A stretch of 64,000 nt of DNA from Myxococcota bacterium (lineage in GTDB: Bacteria; Myxococcota_A; UBA796). Positions 53,795-63,005 of this stretch are shown in pieces. A model generated the notes under the pieces. The model ran no database searches and had not been told where the DNA came from. It saw only the letters and a program-made list of their open reading frames with translations. Made by a program: the position numbers and the translations under genes. Position 1 is the first letter of the stretch, and every line of letters begins with the position of its first letter. The stretch spans positions 1 to 64,000 of the forward strand of contig JAQXDW010000024.1 in NCBI GenBank assembly GCA_029251165.1, written 5' to 3'.

Positions 53795-54316
53795 ATGATG
53801 CTCCAAAATATAAACGCAGTGCTGATTATTCTGACCGCCGGCGTGCTCGCCGCATGTGGTGAGGAGCCCGTTGAGCCAGAGGGTTCTCTCCTCGATCTCT
53901 ACATCAACGAATTTCTCGCTGCCAACGAGTCCATCATTCCCAACGAGAACGGCGACTACGTTGACTATGTAGAGCTGTACAACGCGTCGGACATCGACCT
54001 GTCGCTGGACGGGATGTACATGACCGATGACCTCGACGAGCCCCTGCTCTACCCCCTGCCGGCGCTGACAGTGACTGCAGGGGGCTACCTGCTGCTGTGG
54101 GCGGACAAAGAGGATGCGCTGGGGGACTACCACCTGCCGTTTGCCTTAGAGAAAAACGGCGAGGAGCTGGGTCTCAGCTACATCGACGACGGCGGCGAGC
54201 CCGTCTTGCTCGATGGCGTCGCGTTCGGCGCCCAAGAAGACGATATATCCTGGGGACGTGTCCCAGATGGCGGAGAATGGTCCACCATGACACCCACACC
54301 GGGATCGGAGAACTGA
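53795..54316 (+). CDS. Lamin-tail-domain lipoprotein 1
   Basis: 173 aa. The signal and lipobox are LIILTAGVLAAC. The mature part is one lamin tail domain (LTD): YINEFLAANESIIPNENGD, DYVELYNASDIDLSLDG, GGYLLLWADKED, LDGVAFGAQEDDISWGR, ending in TPGSEN. Bacterial LTDs are small beta-sandwiches on secreted proteins, often beside CotH. It ends directly against the GTG of the adaptor gene, so it is the first gene of the tight run. Confidence 0.9.
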   Translation: MMLQNINAVLIILTAGVLAACGEEPVEPEGSLLDLYINEFLAANESIIPNENGDYVDYVELYNASDIDLSLDGMYMTDDLDEPLLYPLPALTVTAGGYLLLWADKEDALGDYHLPFALEKNGEELGLSYIDDGGEPVLLDGVAFGAQEDDISWGRVPDGGEWSTMTPTPGSEN

Positions 54317-55390
54317 GTGCGCGAGGGTGTACGAATTGTAATCGGCGGCGCTGCTGCCCTGGCGCTCGGCGGGATGGCACTGGCGCTGCCGGCTGGTGGC
54401 CCCGGTCAGCAGCGTGCGGTGCTCTCCGCAGCCCAGATCTTCACCCTCAGCCAGCCCGAGCCCGGTCTGTATCAGTGGTCTCTGCTGAGCGGTCCGGCGC
54501 CGGAAGGTGCGGCGGTGATCACCCGGGATGAGCTCCTGGTGGACCGAGGCGACCGGGTCGAGCTTCGGACCAACGGACTCGCCCATGGCGCAGCAGTCAC
54601 CACCGGCACTGAGCTGGCCGGGCTGACCTCTGCAAGCCGACGACGCCAGCTCAAGACGCTGGAGGCCAACCTCGAAGCAACCCAGGCGCGCCGGGATCGG
54701 CTCGAGCAAGGCAGCACCATCGAGATCGACGCCGCACGCCAGCGGGTCCGGGTCGCCCAGGCCCGCCGCGAGGTCACGCGGGTGGAGCTGAACCGCATCC
54801 AGGGCCTCCACGCCCAGGGTGCCGCCTCCGATGCCGACCTCAACGACGCCGAGCTCGCCGACCGGGTCAGCCAGACCGAGGTCTCTCTCGCCCAGGCCGA
54901 GGTCTCCGTCGCCGGCTCCATCGCACAGCCCGCCGCCCTCGCCGAGGTCGACGCTCGACTCTCCGGCATCGCCAGTCAGATCGACGAGATCAAGGCGCTG
55001 ACTGTCGAGCAGATCTCCAGCCCCATCGACGGGCAGCTCTCTCTGTCCACCGGGCTGCCCACCGAGGCGGGCATGATCCTCCTCTCGGTACAAGACACCT
55101 CCACCGTCTACGCGCGCTTTCCGATCGAGGAGTCAATGATCGACAACCTCGCCGTCGGCAACGCCGTGCGGTTCGTCTCTCTCGACTCGACCACCCATGA
55201 CGCTGAGCTGGTCGCGCTCAGCGACACCGCCAGGACGCTGAACAGCCAGCAGGTGTTCTGGGCCAGTGTCCGCATCGACAACCCTGACGGTGTGCTGCTT
55301 CCCGGCACCAGCGGCACCGTCTACTTCGCCAACCAGGGATACTCCGGTGGTGTCCTCGGTAGTCTGTGGCGGAAGGTGATCGGCGCATGA
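54317..55390 (+). CDS. HlyD/RND-type periplasmic adaptor-like protein
   Basis: 357 aa from GTG at 54317, immediately after the preceding stop. An N-terminal membrane helix or signal anchor (IVIGGAAALALGGMALALPA) precedes a first barrel/lipoyl half. A coiled-coil hairpin occupies ~95-225 (RRRQLKTLEANLEATQARRD, EVTRVELNRIQGLHAQGAAS). The second lipoyl half follows (ISSPIDGQLS), then a beta-barrel domain (TVYARFPIEESMIDNLAVGN, LLPGTSGTVYF). Such proteins bridge an inner-membrane pump and the outer membrane. No pump gene is next to it. It overlaps the VTC gene by ATGA. Confidence 0.85.
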   Translation: MREGVRIVIGGAAALALGGMALALPAGGPGQQRAVLSAAQIFTLSQPEPGLYQWSLLSGPAPEGAAVITRDELLVDRGDRVELRTNGLAHGAAVTTGTELAGLTSASRRRQLKTLEANLEATQARRDRLEQGSTIEIDAARQRVRVAQARREVTRVELNRIQGLHAQGAASDADLNDAELADRVSQTEVSLAQAEVSVAGSIAQPAALAEVDARLSGIASQIDEIKALTVEQISSPIDGQLSLSTGLPTEAGMILLSVQDTSTVYARFPIEESMIDNLAVGNAVRFVSLDSTTHDAELVALSDTARTLNSQQVFWASVRIDNPDGVLLPGTSGTVYFANQGYSGGVLGSLWRKVIGA

Positions 55391-56262
55391 GCCTGGGCCG
55401 GATCAATGTCGGACGGTTTGAATTCAAGTATGCCGTTCCAAATGCGATCTGCGCACGCATCGTAGAGCTTGCTGGAGATCACATCGTCTCCGATCCGCAT
55501 GGCCGACCGCTCCCCGGCGGGGGGCTCGGCTATGCCGTCCACAGTGTCTACTTCGACACCGTCGATGAGCACGGGCAGCTGGTGCTGGGAGACTACTTCC
55601 AGCGTCTGTCCGACTATAAGATCCGCGACCGCCTCCGGATTCGAACCTATGGAGCCCCAGAAGATGACAACCAACCCGTCTTCTTGGAGAACAAGCGAAA
55701 GCAGGACAACCGGGTTGTAAAGGCGCGGGTTCGCATCTGTACCGCTGAGGAGTGGGAGCAAGCCTGTAGCCACAGCAGCACGCCGTGGAAGGAATTCGCC
55801 CACCGGATCCATGGGCGGAAGAAGCTGGCCTACAACAACTTCAGCATGCACCTGGAGACCCGACGTCCGGTCTCAGTGGTCCACTACCTCCGAGAGGTCT
55901 TCGTCGATCGCGATCCGAGCAACCCGAAGGTGCGGCTGACCATCGACCGCAACGTCACCGCCACCACCCGGCCGACGACGATGAACCCCTACGCTCCCGC
56001 GACTGTGGATCTCATCCCGCGAAACTGGGCAGTGCTTGAACTGAAATTCGATGAGAACCGTCCCGGCTGGATGCGTCGGCTGGTTCGGGAGCTGCGGCTC
56101 TGCGCGGTTCCGGTCTCCAAGTTCGGGCTCTCCGTCGTCCTCGGCTATCGCTCCGACAAGCCCTACGAGATCCGCTTCTTTACCCCCACGCCTCTTCTCC
56201 GGCTCGGCGCCCTCGCACGCCCTGAGCTCTACACCACCACCGCCGCTGAGGCTGCCTCGTGA
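55387..56262 (+). CDS. VTC-domain polyphosphate-polymerase-like protein
   Basis: 291 aa from ATG at 55387. The tunnel-fold residues of VTC polymerases are visible: FEFKY (12-15), LRIR with R84/R86, LENK with E101/K103, KVRLTIDRN with R183, LELK with E218/K220, and SKFG with K245. Yeast Vtc4 uses equivalent Lys/Arg/Glu residues to bind metal-ATP and the growing polyphosphate chain. There is no membrane segment, so synthesis would be cytoplasmic. It overlaps both neighbours by four bases (ATGA before, GTGA after). Confidence 0.9.
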   Translation: MSLGRINVGRFEFKYAVPNAICARIVELAGDHIVSDPHGRPLPGGGLGYAVHSVYFDTVDEHGQLVLGDYFQRLSDYKIRDRLRIRTYGAPEDDNQPVFLENKRKQDNRVVKARVRICTAEEWEQACSHSSTPWKEFAHRIHGRKKLAYNNFSMHLETRRPVSVVHYLREVFVDRDPSNPKVRLTIDRNVTATTRPTTMNPYAPATVDLIPRNWAVLELKFDENRPGWMRRLVRELRLCAVPVSKFGLSVVLGYRSDKPYEIRFFTPTPLLRLGALARPELYTTTAAEAAS

Positions 56263-56948
56263 ACCAGTTAGAGTTGGCCTTCGCGCCGGCGCTGAACCAG
56301 GATCTTCCCGCTGTTTTTGAGACTCAACTCCTCGCCCTGATCCTCGGGCTGGTTGTGATGGGTGTCTACCGCTACAGCGTCAGTGAGCGCATCGCCTCAC
56401 CTCCCATGCAGGCCTCGCTGGTGCTGCTGGCGATGATCGGCTCGATGGTGATGATGATCATCGGCAACAACATCGCTCGGGCGTTCTCGCTGGTCGGTGC
56501 GCTGGCGATCATTCGCTTTCGCACACGGCTGCGCAGCCCATGGGACATCACGTTTATCTTCTTCTCGCTCGCCGTCGGCATTGCTGTGGGCGTGGGAGCA
56601 TTCCGGGTGGCGGTGATCGGCGGCGGAACCATCGCGCTGGCCGTGCTCGCCCTCCAGGCCATCCCAGGGATTCGGCGTACTTCGGTCGTTCACGATCTCC
56701 GCTGTGACCTCTCCGCCTATGAAGGTGCTGAAGAGCATGTCGAGACATTGCTCAGCAAGCACTTTGTAAAGCACTGGCTACAAGAAGTCCGCTCGCTGCG
56801 CTTCGGCGAGACCTTCTCGTACAGATACCGAGTCATGATGGCAGCAAAGACGACACTGTCGGTGTTCCTGCAGGAGCTCTCCGAAGTCCAAGGCGTCGAA
56901 AGAGTGGTTCTGTCCGCAGAAGATGAGTCGGGTGGAACTGATGAATAA
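56259..56948 (+). CDS. DUF4956 membrane protein
   Basis: 229 aa from GTG overlapping the VTC stop. About four transmembrane helices occupy 23-37, 51-69, 97-115 and 116-136. The signature between helices 2 and 3, IARAFSLVGALAIIRFRT (72-89), is diagnostic of DUF4956. A cytoplasmic C-terminal domain (~140-229) resembles a small ferredoxin-like fold. The family is a constant neighbour of VTC-domain proteins in other bacteria. A channel or membrane anchor for the polymerase is a reasonable inference, not shown. Confidence 0.9.
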   Translation: MNQLELAFAPALNQDLPAVFETQLLALILGLVVMGVYRYSVSERIASPPMQASLVLLAMIGSMVMMIIGNNIARAFSLVGALAIIRFRTRLRSPWDITFIFFSLAVGIAVGVGAFRVAVIGGGTIALAVLALQAIPGIRRTSVVHDLRCDLSAYEGAEEHVETLLSKHFVKHWLQEVRSLRFGETFSYRYRVMMAAKTTLSVFLQELSEVQGVERVVLSAEDESGGTDE

Positions 56949-57053
56949 AGCGACTAACAACCCGCTGACTAAACCCTTACCCAAGACAAATTAGGTCATG
57001 GTAGAGTCCTCACTCCAGTCACACTTATTGACTTCCCAACGGAGAACAGTCGT

Positions 57054-59132
57054 ATGAGCAATACTCCCCTTATTATCTCGATGGTTGGTCTGTTGTTCGC
57101 TTGTAGTCCGGCAAAAGTAGGCGATCTCGCCGATGACGGAGTCGATACCAGCGATCCCGGAACTCCAGACACCGGAGACACCGACGCTGACACCAACTCC
57201 GACGACACCACGGACCCCAACGACATCGACGATGATGGCGATGGCTACACCGAGAACGAGGGCGACTGCGACGACACCGACGCTGACACCAGCCCCGACG
57301 GAGAGGAAGATCCCAACGACGGGGAGAACAACGACTGCGATGAATACACCGACGAGATCGAGGTCTGCGACGGCGTCTACTCAGACATCCAGGAGGCCCT
57401 CGACGACGCCAGCGACGGCGGGACCGTCCTGATCTGTGCAGGGACCTACCCAGAGAACCTCGAGGTCTCCAACAAGGAGCTGCTCATCGTCGGTGTCGAG
57501 GGAGCAGACATCACCACAGTCACCGGCGGTGCCAACGGCTCTCCGGTCCTCACCCTCCGCCAGAACGCCGAGGTCATCATCGAGGGCCTGACCTTTACCG
57601 GCGGCGAGGTCACCGACAATGGCGGCGGAATCCTGTGCGCGGGATCGGATCTCGGCCTGGTGGATTCCATCGTCACCGGGAACTCTGCTGGGGTCAACGG
57701 CGGCGGCATTGCGACCGACAACTGTGACGTGGAGATCAGCGGCTCGACCATCTCGAGCAACACCACCCTCCAGTACGGCGGCGGGCTGTACCTGACCGAC
57801 ACCAAGGGCAGCATCGAGAACAGCATCCTCGCTGACAACACTGCCCTTGAGGGCGGCGGGCTGTTCCTCTACGACGGCAACACCGACCTCCTCAACAACA
57901 CCATCTCCGGGAACCTCGCGACCATCGAAGACGAGGATGCCTGGGGGCCTGGCGGCGGCGGCGGCGGACTTTGGGTCTACACCAACGCCACCATCTCCGG
58001 AAACACCATCTCCGGAAACACCTCGCAGTACCACGGCGCCGGGGCTTACTTCTACTACGGCAGCCCTGATGTCATCGACAACGTCGTCGAGGGCAACATC
58101 ACCTGGGAAGACGGCGCCGGGGTCTACTTCAACCAGCCCGCCGCGCCGCTCATCCAGGGCAACACCATCCAGAACAACGAGGCCTACGACGACGCCGGTG
58201 GCCTCCGCATCTACCGTGGCTACGATACCGTGGTCCTGGAGAACAGCATCCTCAACAACGTCGCCGGTGATGACGGCGGCGGCGCGAAGATGTCTCACTC
58301 CGAGCACACCTTCCAGGACAACTACGTCGCTGGAAACATCACCGGCGATGCCGGCGGTGGCCTGGAGCTGGACAACGACAGCAGCCACACCGAGGGCAAC
58401 ACCTTCGAGGGCAACACCGCTGGTCGCGGCGGCGGCGTTCACAACTGGCGCACCGAGGCCCAGTTCGAGTTCGTGAACAACCAGTTCATCAACAACGTCG
58501 CTGAGGACTGCGGCGGTGGAATTCAGTTCGACAACAACCCGTACTGGGTGAGCATGATCAACACCACCTTCGAAGGCAACGAAGCCGTCGACGGCGCAGC
58601 GATCTGCACGGACATCTTCTACCGGGACCCGGAAGACGTCGGCGGAGTGAAGGACTACTACCAGGACTCCTACCTCCGCGTGTACAACTCGGTCTTCGTC
58701 GACAACAACGCCAGCGACGACGCCGTCGTCTACATCAAGGCAGGCACCGCAACCATCACCAACGTCGTCATGGACGGCAACTACGGTGCCGACACTGCCG
58801 CCATCGTCTCGAAGGGCAGCACCGTGACGCTGATGAACAGCATCTTCACCGACAACAGCGGCGGCGCGATCATCGCAGGAGAGCTGGACGACGACAAGAC
58901 CGAGCCCACCATCTCGATCTCCTACTCCAACTTCTACGACAACGATACCGACGTAGATGGCATCGATGAGCCCGTGGGCAGCAACGGCAACATCGATGAG
59001 GATCCGGACTTCACCGGTAACTATGAGCTCGCAGGCTCCAGTCCTTGCATCGACGCGGGCAGCCCATCGATTTCGGATAACGATGGTAGTCGGTCAGATA
59101 TGGGTCTCTATGGCGGACCGAACGCACAGTAG
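57054..59132 (+). CDS. MopE-motif / right-handed beta-helix lipoprotein
   Basis: 692 aa with CGGAGA before the ATG. The lipobox is VGLLFAC. Residues ~30-95 form an acidic linker ending in the MopE-like calcium motif DIDDDGDGYTENEGDCDD. Residues ~105-640 are parallel beta-helix coils rich in GGG-[IL], SGNT and NNT turns (ENSILADNTALEGGGLFLYD), as in polymorphic outer-membrane proteins. The C-terminus has SSPCIDAGSPS...DMGLYGGP, typical of this class. It is extracellular and Asn/Asp/Ser/Thr-rich, so it is a candidate target of the neighbouring CotH kinases (inference). It follows DUF4956 by 105 bases. Confidence 0.85.
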   Translation: MSNTPLIISMVGLLFACSPAKVGDLADDGVDTSDPGTPDTGDTDADTNSDDTTDPNDIDDDGDGYTENEGDCDDTDADTSPDGEEDPNDGENNDCDEYTDEIEVCDGVYSDIQEALDDASDGGTVLICAGTYPENLEVSNKELLIVGVEGADITTVTGGANGSPVLTLRQNAEVIIEGLTFTGGEVTDNGGGILCAGSDLGLVDSIVTGNSAGVNGGGIATDNCDVEISGSTISSNTTLQYGGGLYLTDTKGSIENSILADNTALEGGGLFLYDGNTDLLNNTISGNLATIEDEDAWGPGGGGGGLWVYTNATISGNTISGNTSQYHGAGAYFYYGSPDVIDNVVEGNITWEDGAGVYFNQPAAPLIQGNTIQNNEAYDDAGGLRIYRGYDTVVLENSILNNVAGDDGGGAKMSHSEHTFQDNYVAGNITGDAGGGLELDNDSSHTEGNTFEGNTAGRGGGVHNWRTEAQFEFVNNQFINNVAEDCGGGIQFDNNPYWVSMINTTFEGNEAVDGAAICTDIFYRDPEDVGGVKDYYQDSYLRVYNSVFVDNNASDDAVVYIKAGTATITNVVMDGNYGADTAAIVSKGSTVTLMNSIFTDNSGGAIIAGELDDDKTEPTISISYSNFYDNDTDVDGIDEPVGSNGNIDEDPDFTGNYELAGSSPCIDAGSPSISDNDGSRSDMGLYGGPNAQ

Positions 59133-59189
59133 ATCATGATACAGAGCATACTGAGTATACAACCCTGAAGACGCTGAGCTGATACGCTG

Positions 59190-59777
<588 letters not shown>

Positions 59778-59786
59778 AGCACGCCC

Positions 59787-61052
59787 ATGCGGTCTCTCTG
59801 GTTTGTGCTGTTGTGTGCCTGTTCTCCAGTCCAAGTGGTGCTCCCGCCTGGTGGTGGAAGTGACAAAGACACCCCTCCAATCGACACCGTCGACACCAGC
59901 GACGATGTCGACACCGCTGACACTCCCCAGCCAGATACAGGCATCGAGAGCGTTCCGGGCGGAGACGGTGCGCTTGATGATGGCAACAGCGACGTCTTGT
60001 TCACTGACGACATGATCCCGGTCTTCGAGATCACCATCTCTGCGGAGAACGCTGCCGCGCTCGGGGAGAGTCCCTACGAGTATGTCGAGGCCTCTCTCAC
60101 TTACAATGAGATCACCTACGGTCCGATCGGGCTGCGAACCAAGGGCGAGAATTCCTGGCGTCCGTTCGATGAGAAGTCATCGCTCAAGGTAGACTTTAAC
60201 CGATACGATGGCGGTCCAGATCGTTTCCTCGGGCTGAAGGGACTGACCTTCAATGCCATGAATGAAGACTACAGCATGATGCACGAGCGGGTGGCCTACC
60301 GGATGTATCGGGCCGCTGGAGTGCCTGCGGTTCGAGCCAACCACGCCGTCATCTACATGAACGGCGAGCTGTACGGCCTGTTCACCATCATGGACACCGT
60401 CGATGACTTCTTCCTCGCGCGCTGGTTCGAGGATGCCTCAGGCTCCATGTACGAGCAGCACGACGGGGACTACACCGACGACTACGTTCAGGACGACATC
60501 TACTTCCAGCTCGAAGAAGGCGACGGCGACCGAAGCGCCCTCCAGGGCGTCGCGGATGCCCTGGAGAGCAGCGGTCCGGCTGCCATCGAAGCCGCCGGTG
60601 TGCACCTCAGCTGGGACAGCTTCCACCGCTACTGGGCGGTCGGCGGCGTCGTGCAGAACTTCGACGCTTACCCCTTCCGGTATGCGGGAGATGACTGTCA
60701 CGTCTACCATGACCCGACCACCGACCAGCTCCACTACATCCCGCACGGTGCAGACGAGACCTTCTACTACACCAACAACATCGAGGATGCCGCCGGTCTT
60801 CTCTCGGCGAAGTGTCTGGAGGTCGCCTCCTGCCGGGCGGCATGGATCACCCACGTCGAGACCGCGCTGGACGTCCTTGAAAAAGAAGATCTCGCAGCCT
60901 ACGCCGAAGACGTCCGAGACCAAATCGCCGACTGGGCAGCAGCGGATCCAGAGCGGAACTACACGATGAAGTCCGTCGAGTACTACCAGCAGTCGATGAT
61001 TGACGACATCAACGGGCGACGAGCCAACATCTCCAAGGACCTCGGCCTGTAG
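59787..61052 (+). CDS. CotH-kinase-family lipoprotein 2
   Basis: 421 aa. Lipobox VLLCAC. An Asp/Thr-rich linker (~20-65) precedes the CotH fold: PVFEITISAENAAAL, GLRTKGENSWRPF, KSSLKVDFNRYDGG, GLKGLTFNAMNED. The site has VQNFDAYPFRYAGDD near 288 and IPHGADETF near 319, the more common CotH-family form (QNxDxY, PxGxDxxF). It is clearly diverged from CotH 1, so the two probably have different targets. It is the last gene of the operon: a strong terminator starts 22 bases after its stop. Confidence 0.9.
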   Translation: MRSLWFVLLCACSPVQVVLPPGGGSDKDTPPIDTVDTSDDVDTADTPQPDTGIESVPGGDGALDDGNSDVLFTDDMIPVFEITISAENAAALGESPYEYVEASLTYNEITYGPIGLRTKGENSWRPFDEKSSLKVDFNRYDGGPDRFLGLKGLTFNAMNEDYSMMHERVAYRMYRAAGVPAVRANHAVIYMNGELYGLFTIMDTVDDFFLARWFEDASGSMYEQHDGDYTDDYVQDDIYFQLEEGDGDRSALQGVADALESSGPAAIEAAGVHLSWDSFHRYWAVGGVVQNFDAYPFRYAGDDCHVYHDPTTDQLHYIPHGADETFYYTNNIEDAAGLLSAKCLEVASCRAAWITHVETALDVLEKEDLAAYAEDVRDQIADWAAADPERNYTMKSVEYYQQSMIDDINGRRANISKDLGL

Positions 61053-61073
61053 CAGACTGGAGAGGGAGTGCCT

Positions 61074-61128
61074 GGAGGGGCGACACAGGAAGGCATGTGC
61101 TTCCCTGTGTCGCCCCTCCTCGCTTTTT
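61074..61128 (+). terminator. Strong intrinsic terminator
   Basis: A 16-bp perfect stem (61074-61089 with 61104-61119) is extended by AAG/CTT after a single bulged base. TTTTT follows at 61124-61128. Stem, loop and T-tract are all in the plus-strand orientation, marking the end of the CotH/VTC operon. Confidence 0.93.
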
Positions 61129-61436
61129 CAGCAGGGTGATCATCGCGTCAGCATCGCCACACTCGCCCGCTACGGTGAGTTTTCCAGTGTTTTCGCCTTA
61201 TTCGGTTTAACCGAACAACTTACATTTCATTTTCTTATTGTTCTAATCATATAGAGCCTTATTAATGAAGGGCCAAGAGCGAACCATCCCCACACCCGAC
61301 GTGGGAGAGTTGGTATTCGTACGCCTAATACAACGACTTTCAACCAGTGCGCCCGGCATCTTTCGGCCCCACTGCTCCCAATTCAGCTTCAGTGAAGACC
61401 TCACCAGGCTGAGTACCGACGGACTGAGTCAACTCA
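61129..61436. promoter_or_regulatory. AT-rich upstream region of the SulP gene with inverted repeat
   Basis: 308 bases with no supported gene; a plus-strand frame from 61265 is not protein-like. A 7-1-7 inverted repeat TTCGGTT-T-AACCGAA lies at 61201-61215. It is followed by very AT-rich DNA (61216-61264), a plausible operator and promoter for the transporter. Confidence 0.4.
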
Positions 61437-62951
61437 ATGAAAAGCAAGACCTTTGCCAGAGAGCTTCTGGCTTCCATCGTCGTCTTCCTCGTCGCCCTGC
61501 CGCTGTGCATGGGCATCGCCATTGCCTCCGGAGCACCGCCAGCCATGGGCCTGGTCAGCGGGATCATCGGCGGCCTCGTAGTCGGCTCTCTCGCAGGCTC
61601 TCCGCTCCAGGTCTCCGGACCGGCTGCTGGCCTCGCGGTCATTGTCTTCGACATCATCCAGCAGCACGGCCTCATCGCGCTGCCTCCGGTCGTCCTGCTC
61701 GCTGGGCTCATCCAGGTCGCGGCCGGCATGATGCGAATCGGACAGTGGTTCCGAGCGGTCGCTCCGGCGGTCATCTACGGGATGCTTGCGGGCATCGGCG
61801 TGCTCATCTTTGCCAGCCAGTTCCACGTCATGGTCGATGATGCTCCGGTTGGCAGCGGGCTGATGAACCTCATCACCATCCCGCAGTCCATCCTCAAGGG
61901 TGTCACCCCGGTCGAGGGAACCGCGCACCACCTCGCGGCGGGCATCGGCATGCTCACCCTCATCGTGCTGGTCGTCTGGAATGGCATCCGACCGAAGCTG
62001 CCCACAGCACTCGGAACCCTGCCAGCTCCGCTCCTCGCGGTCGGTGCCGCGACGGCTGCTGCAGCGGCCTTCGCGCTCCCCATCCAGTACGTCATCGTGC
62101 CTGAGGGGGTCGACACCCTCATCTCCTTCCCGGAGCTGAGTGCCTTCTCTCTGCTCCTCCAGCCTTCTGTCCTGGGTGCCGCTCTGGCGCTGGCCTGCAT
62201 CGCATCAGCAGAGTCGCTGCTGTGTGCCTCAGCGGTGGACAAGCTCCATAGCGGTGTGCGCACTGACTTCGACCGCGAGCTGCTCGCGCAGGGTGTGGGC
62301 AACATGGCTGCAGGCATCTTCGGTGGCCTGCCGGTTACCGGCGTCATCGTTCGAAGCACCGCCAACGTCGAGGCCGGCTCCACCACCCGTGTCTCTGCTG
62401 TCCTTCACGGCATCTGGCTGCTCATCATGGTCCTCGCCCTTCCCAGCATCCTGGCCCTCATCCCTGTCGCGTCTCTGGCAGCCGTCCTGGTCTACATCGG
62501 CTGGAAGCTGGTCAAGCCCGACGTGATGCGTCAGCTCTGGGAACGCAGCCGCGCACAGTTCGCCATCTATGCCATCACCGTCACCGCCATTGTGGGCACC
62601 AACCTTCTGGAGGGGCTGCTCATCGGCCTCGCAGTCTCCGTGCTGCACCTCGCCTGGACCTTCTCCTACCTGGAGGTCACCACAGAGACTCGCCTCACCG
62701 GTGAGATCGACATCACCCTCCACGGTGCTGCGACCTTCGTTCGGCTCCCGGCGCTGGCCAACGCCCTTGAGGCGCTGCCCAACAACGTCGAGGTCCACAT
62801 CCACCTGGAGTCTCTCCGCTACATCGACCACGCCTGCCTGGAGCTGATCTCCGACTGGGAGCGCCAGCGTGAGATCTCGGGTGGCAAGTTGGTCATGGAG
62901 TGGGAGACCATGGAGCACCGCAGCAAGGGACCGAACTGGAAGGCGGCCTGA
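61437..62951 (+). CDS. SulP/SLC26-family anion transporter with STAS domain
   Basis: 504 aa. About ten to twelve hydrophobic helices fill residues 8-415. Family signatures: LVALPLCMGIAIASGAPP, GGLVVGSLAGSPLQVSGPAAGL and the SulP-type FDRELLAQGVGNMAAGIFGG followed by RSTANVEAGSTTR. A short STAS domain ends the protein (DITLHGAATFVRLPAL, VHIHLESLRYIDHACLEL). Substrates in the family are sulfate, bicarbonate or dicarboxylates; the sequence does not decide. There is no clear ribosome binding site, but the start fits the family. Confidence 0.93.
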   Translation: MKSKTFARELLASIVVFLVALPLCMGIAIASGAPPAMGLVSGIIGGLVVGSLAGSPLQVSGPAAGLAVIVFDIIQQHGLIALPPVVLLAGLIQVAAGMMRIGQWFRAVAPAVIYGMLAGIGVLIFASQFHVMVDDAPVGSGLMNLITIPQSILKGVTPVEGTAHHLAAGIGMLTLIVLVVWNGIRPKLPTALGTLPAPLLAVGAATAAAAAFALPIQYVIVPEGVDTLISFPELSAFSLLLQPSVLGAALALACIASAESLLCASAVDKLHSGVRTDFDRELLAQGVGNMAAGIFGGLPVTGVIVRSTANVEAGSTTRVSAVLHGIWLLIMVLALPSILALIPVASLAAVLVYIGWKLVKPDVMRQLWERSRAQFAIYAITVTAIVGTNLLEGLLIGLAVSVLHLAWTFSYLEVTTETRLTGEIDITLHGAATFVRLPALANALEALPNNVEVHIHLESLRYIDHACLELISDWERQREISGGKLVMEWETMEHRSKGPNWKAA

Positions 62952-62963
62952 GCCACCTGATGT

Positions 62964-63005
62964 CCCCATCACGGCGAGTGGTCCTGTACCATTGCTGTGA
63001 TGGGG
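62964..63005 (+). promoter_or_regulatory. Hairpin covering the start codons of the next gene
   Basis: CCCCATCAC (62964-62972) pairs perfectly with GTGATGGGG (62997-63005), which contains both candidate start codons. Inside it AGTGGT (62977-62982) pairs with ACCATT (62988-62993) around a 5-base loop, with one G-U. It could block translation initiation or act as a T-less terminator for the transporter. Confidence 0.5.

Noticed and set aside
55637..55647. ggattcgaacc, the reverse complement of a tRNA T-arm-like sequence.
   Set aside because: It lies in the conserved LRIRTYG segment of the VTC gene, and no acceptor, D or anticodon arm can be folded around it.
61265..61840. 191-codon plus-strand frame before and across the SulP gene start.
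   Set aside because: Most of it overlaps the SulP gene in another frame and translates into Arg/Pro/His-rich sequence typical of shadow frames.
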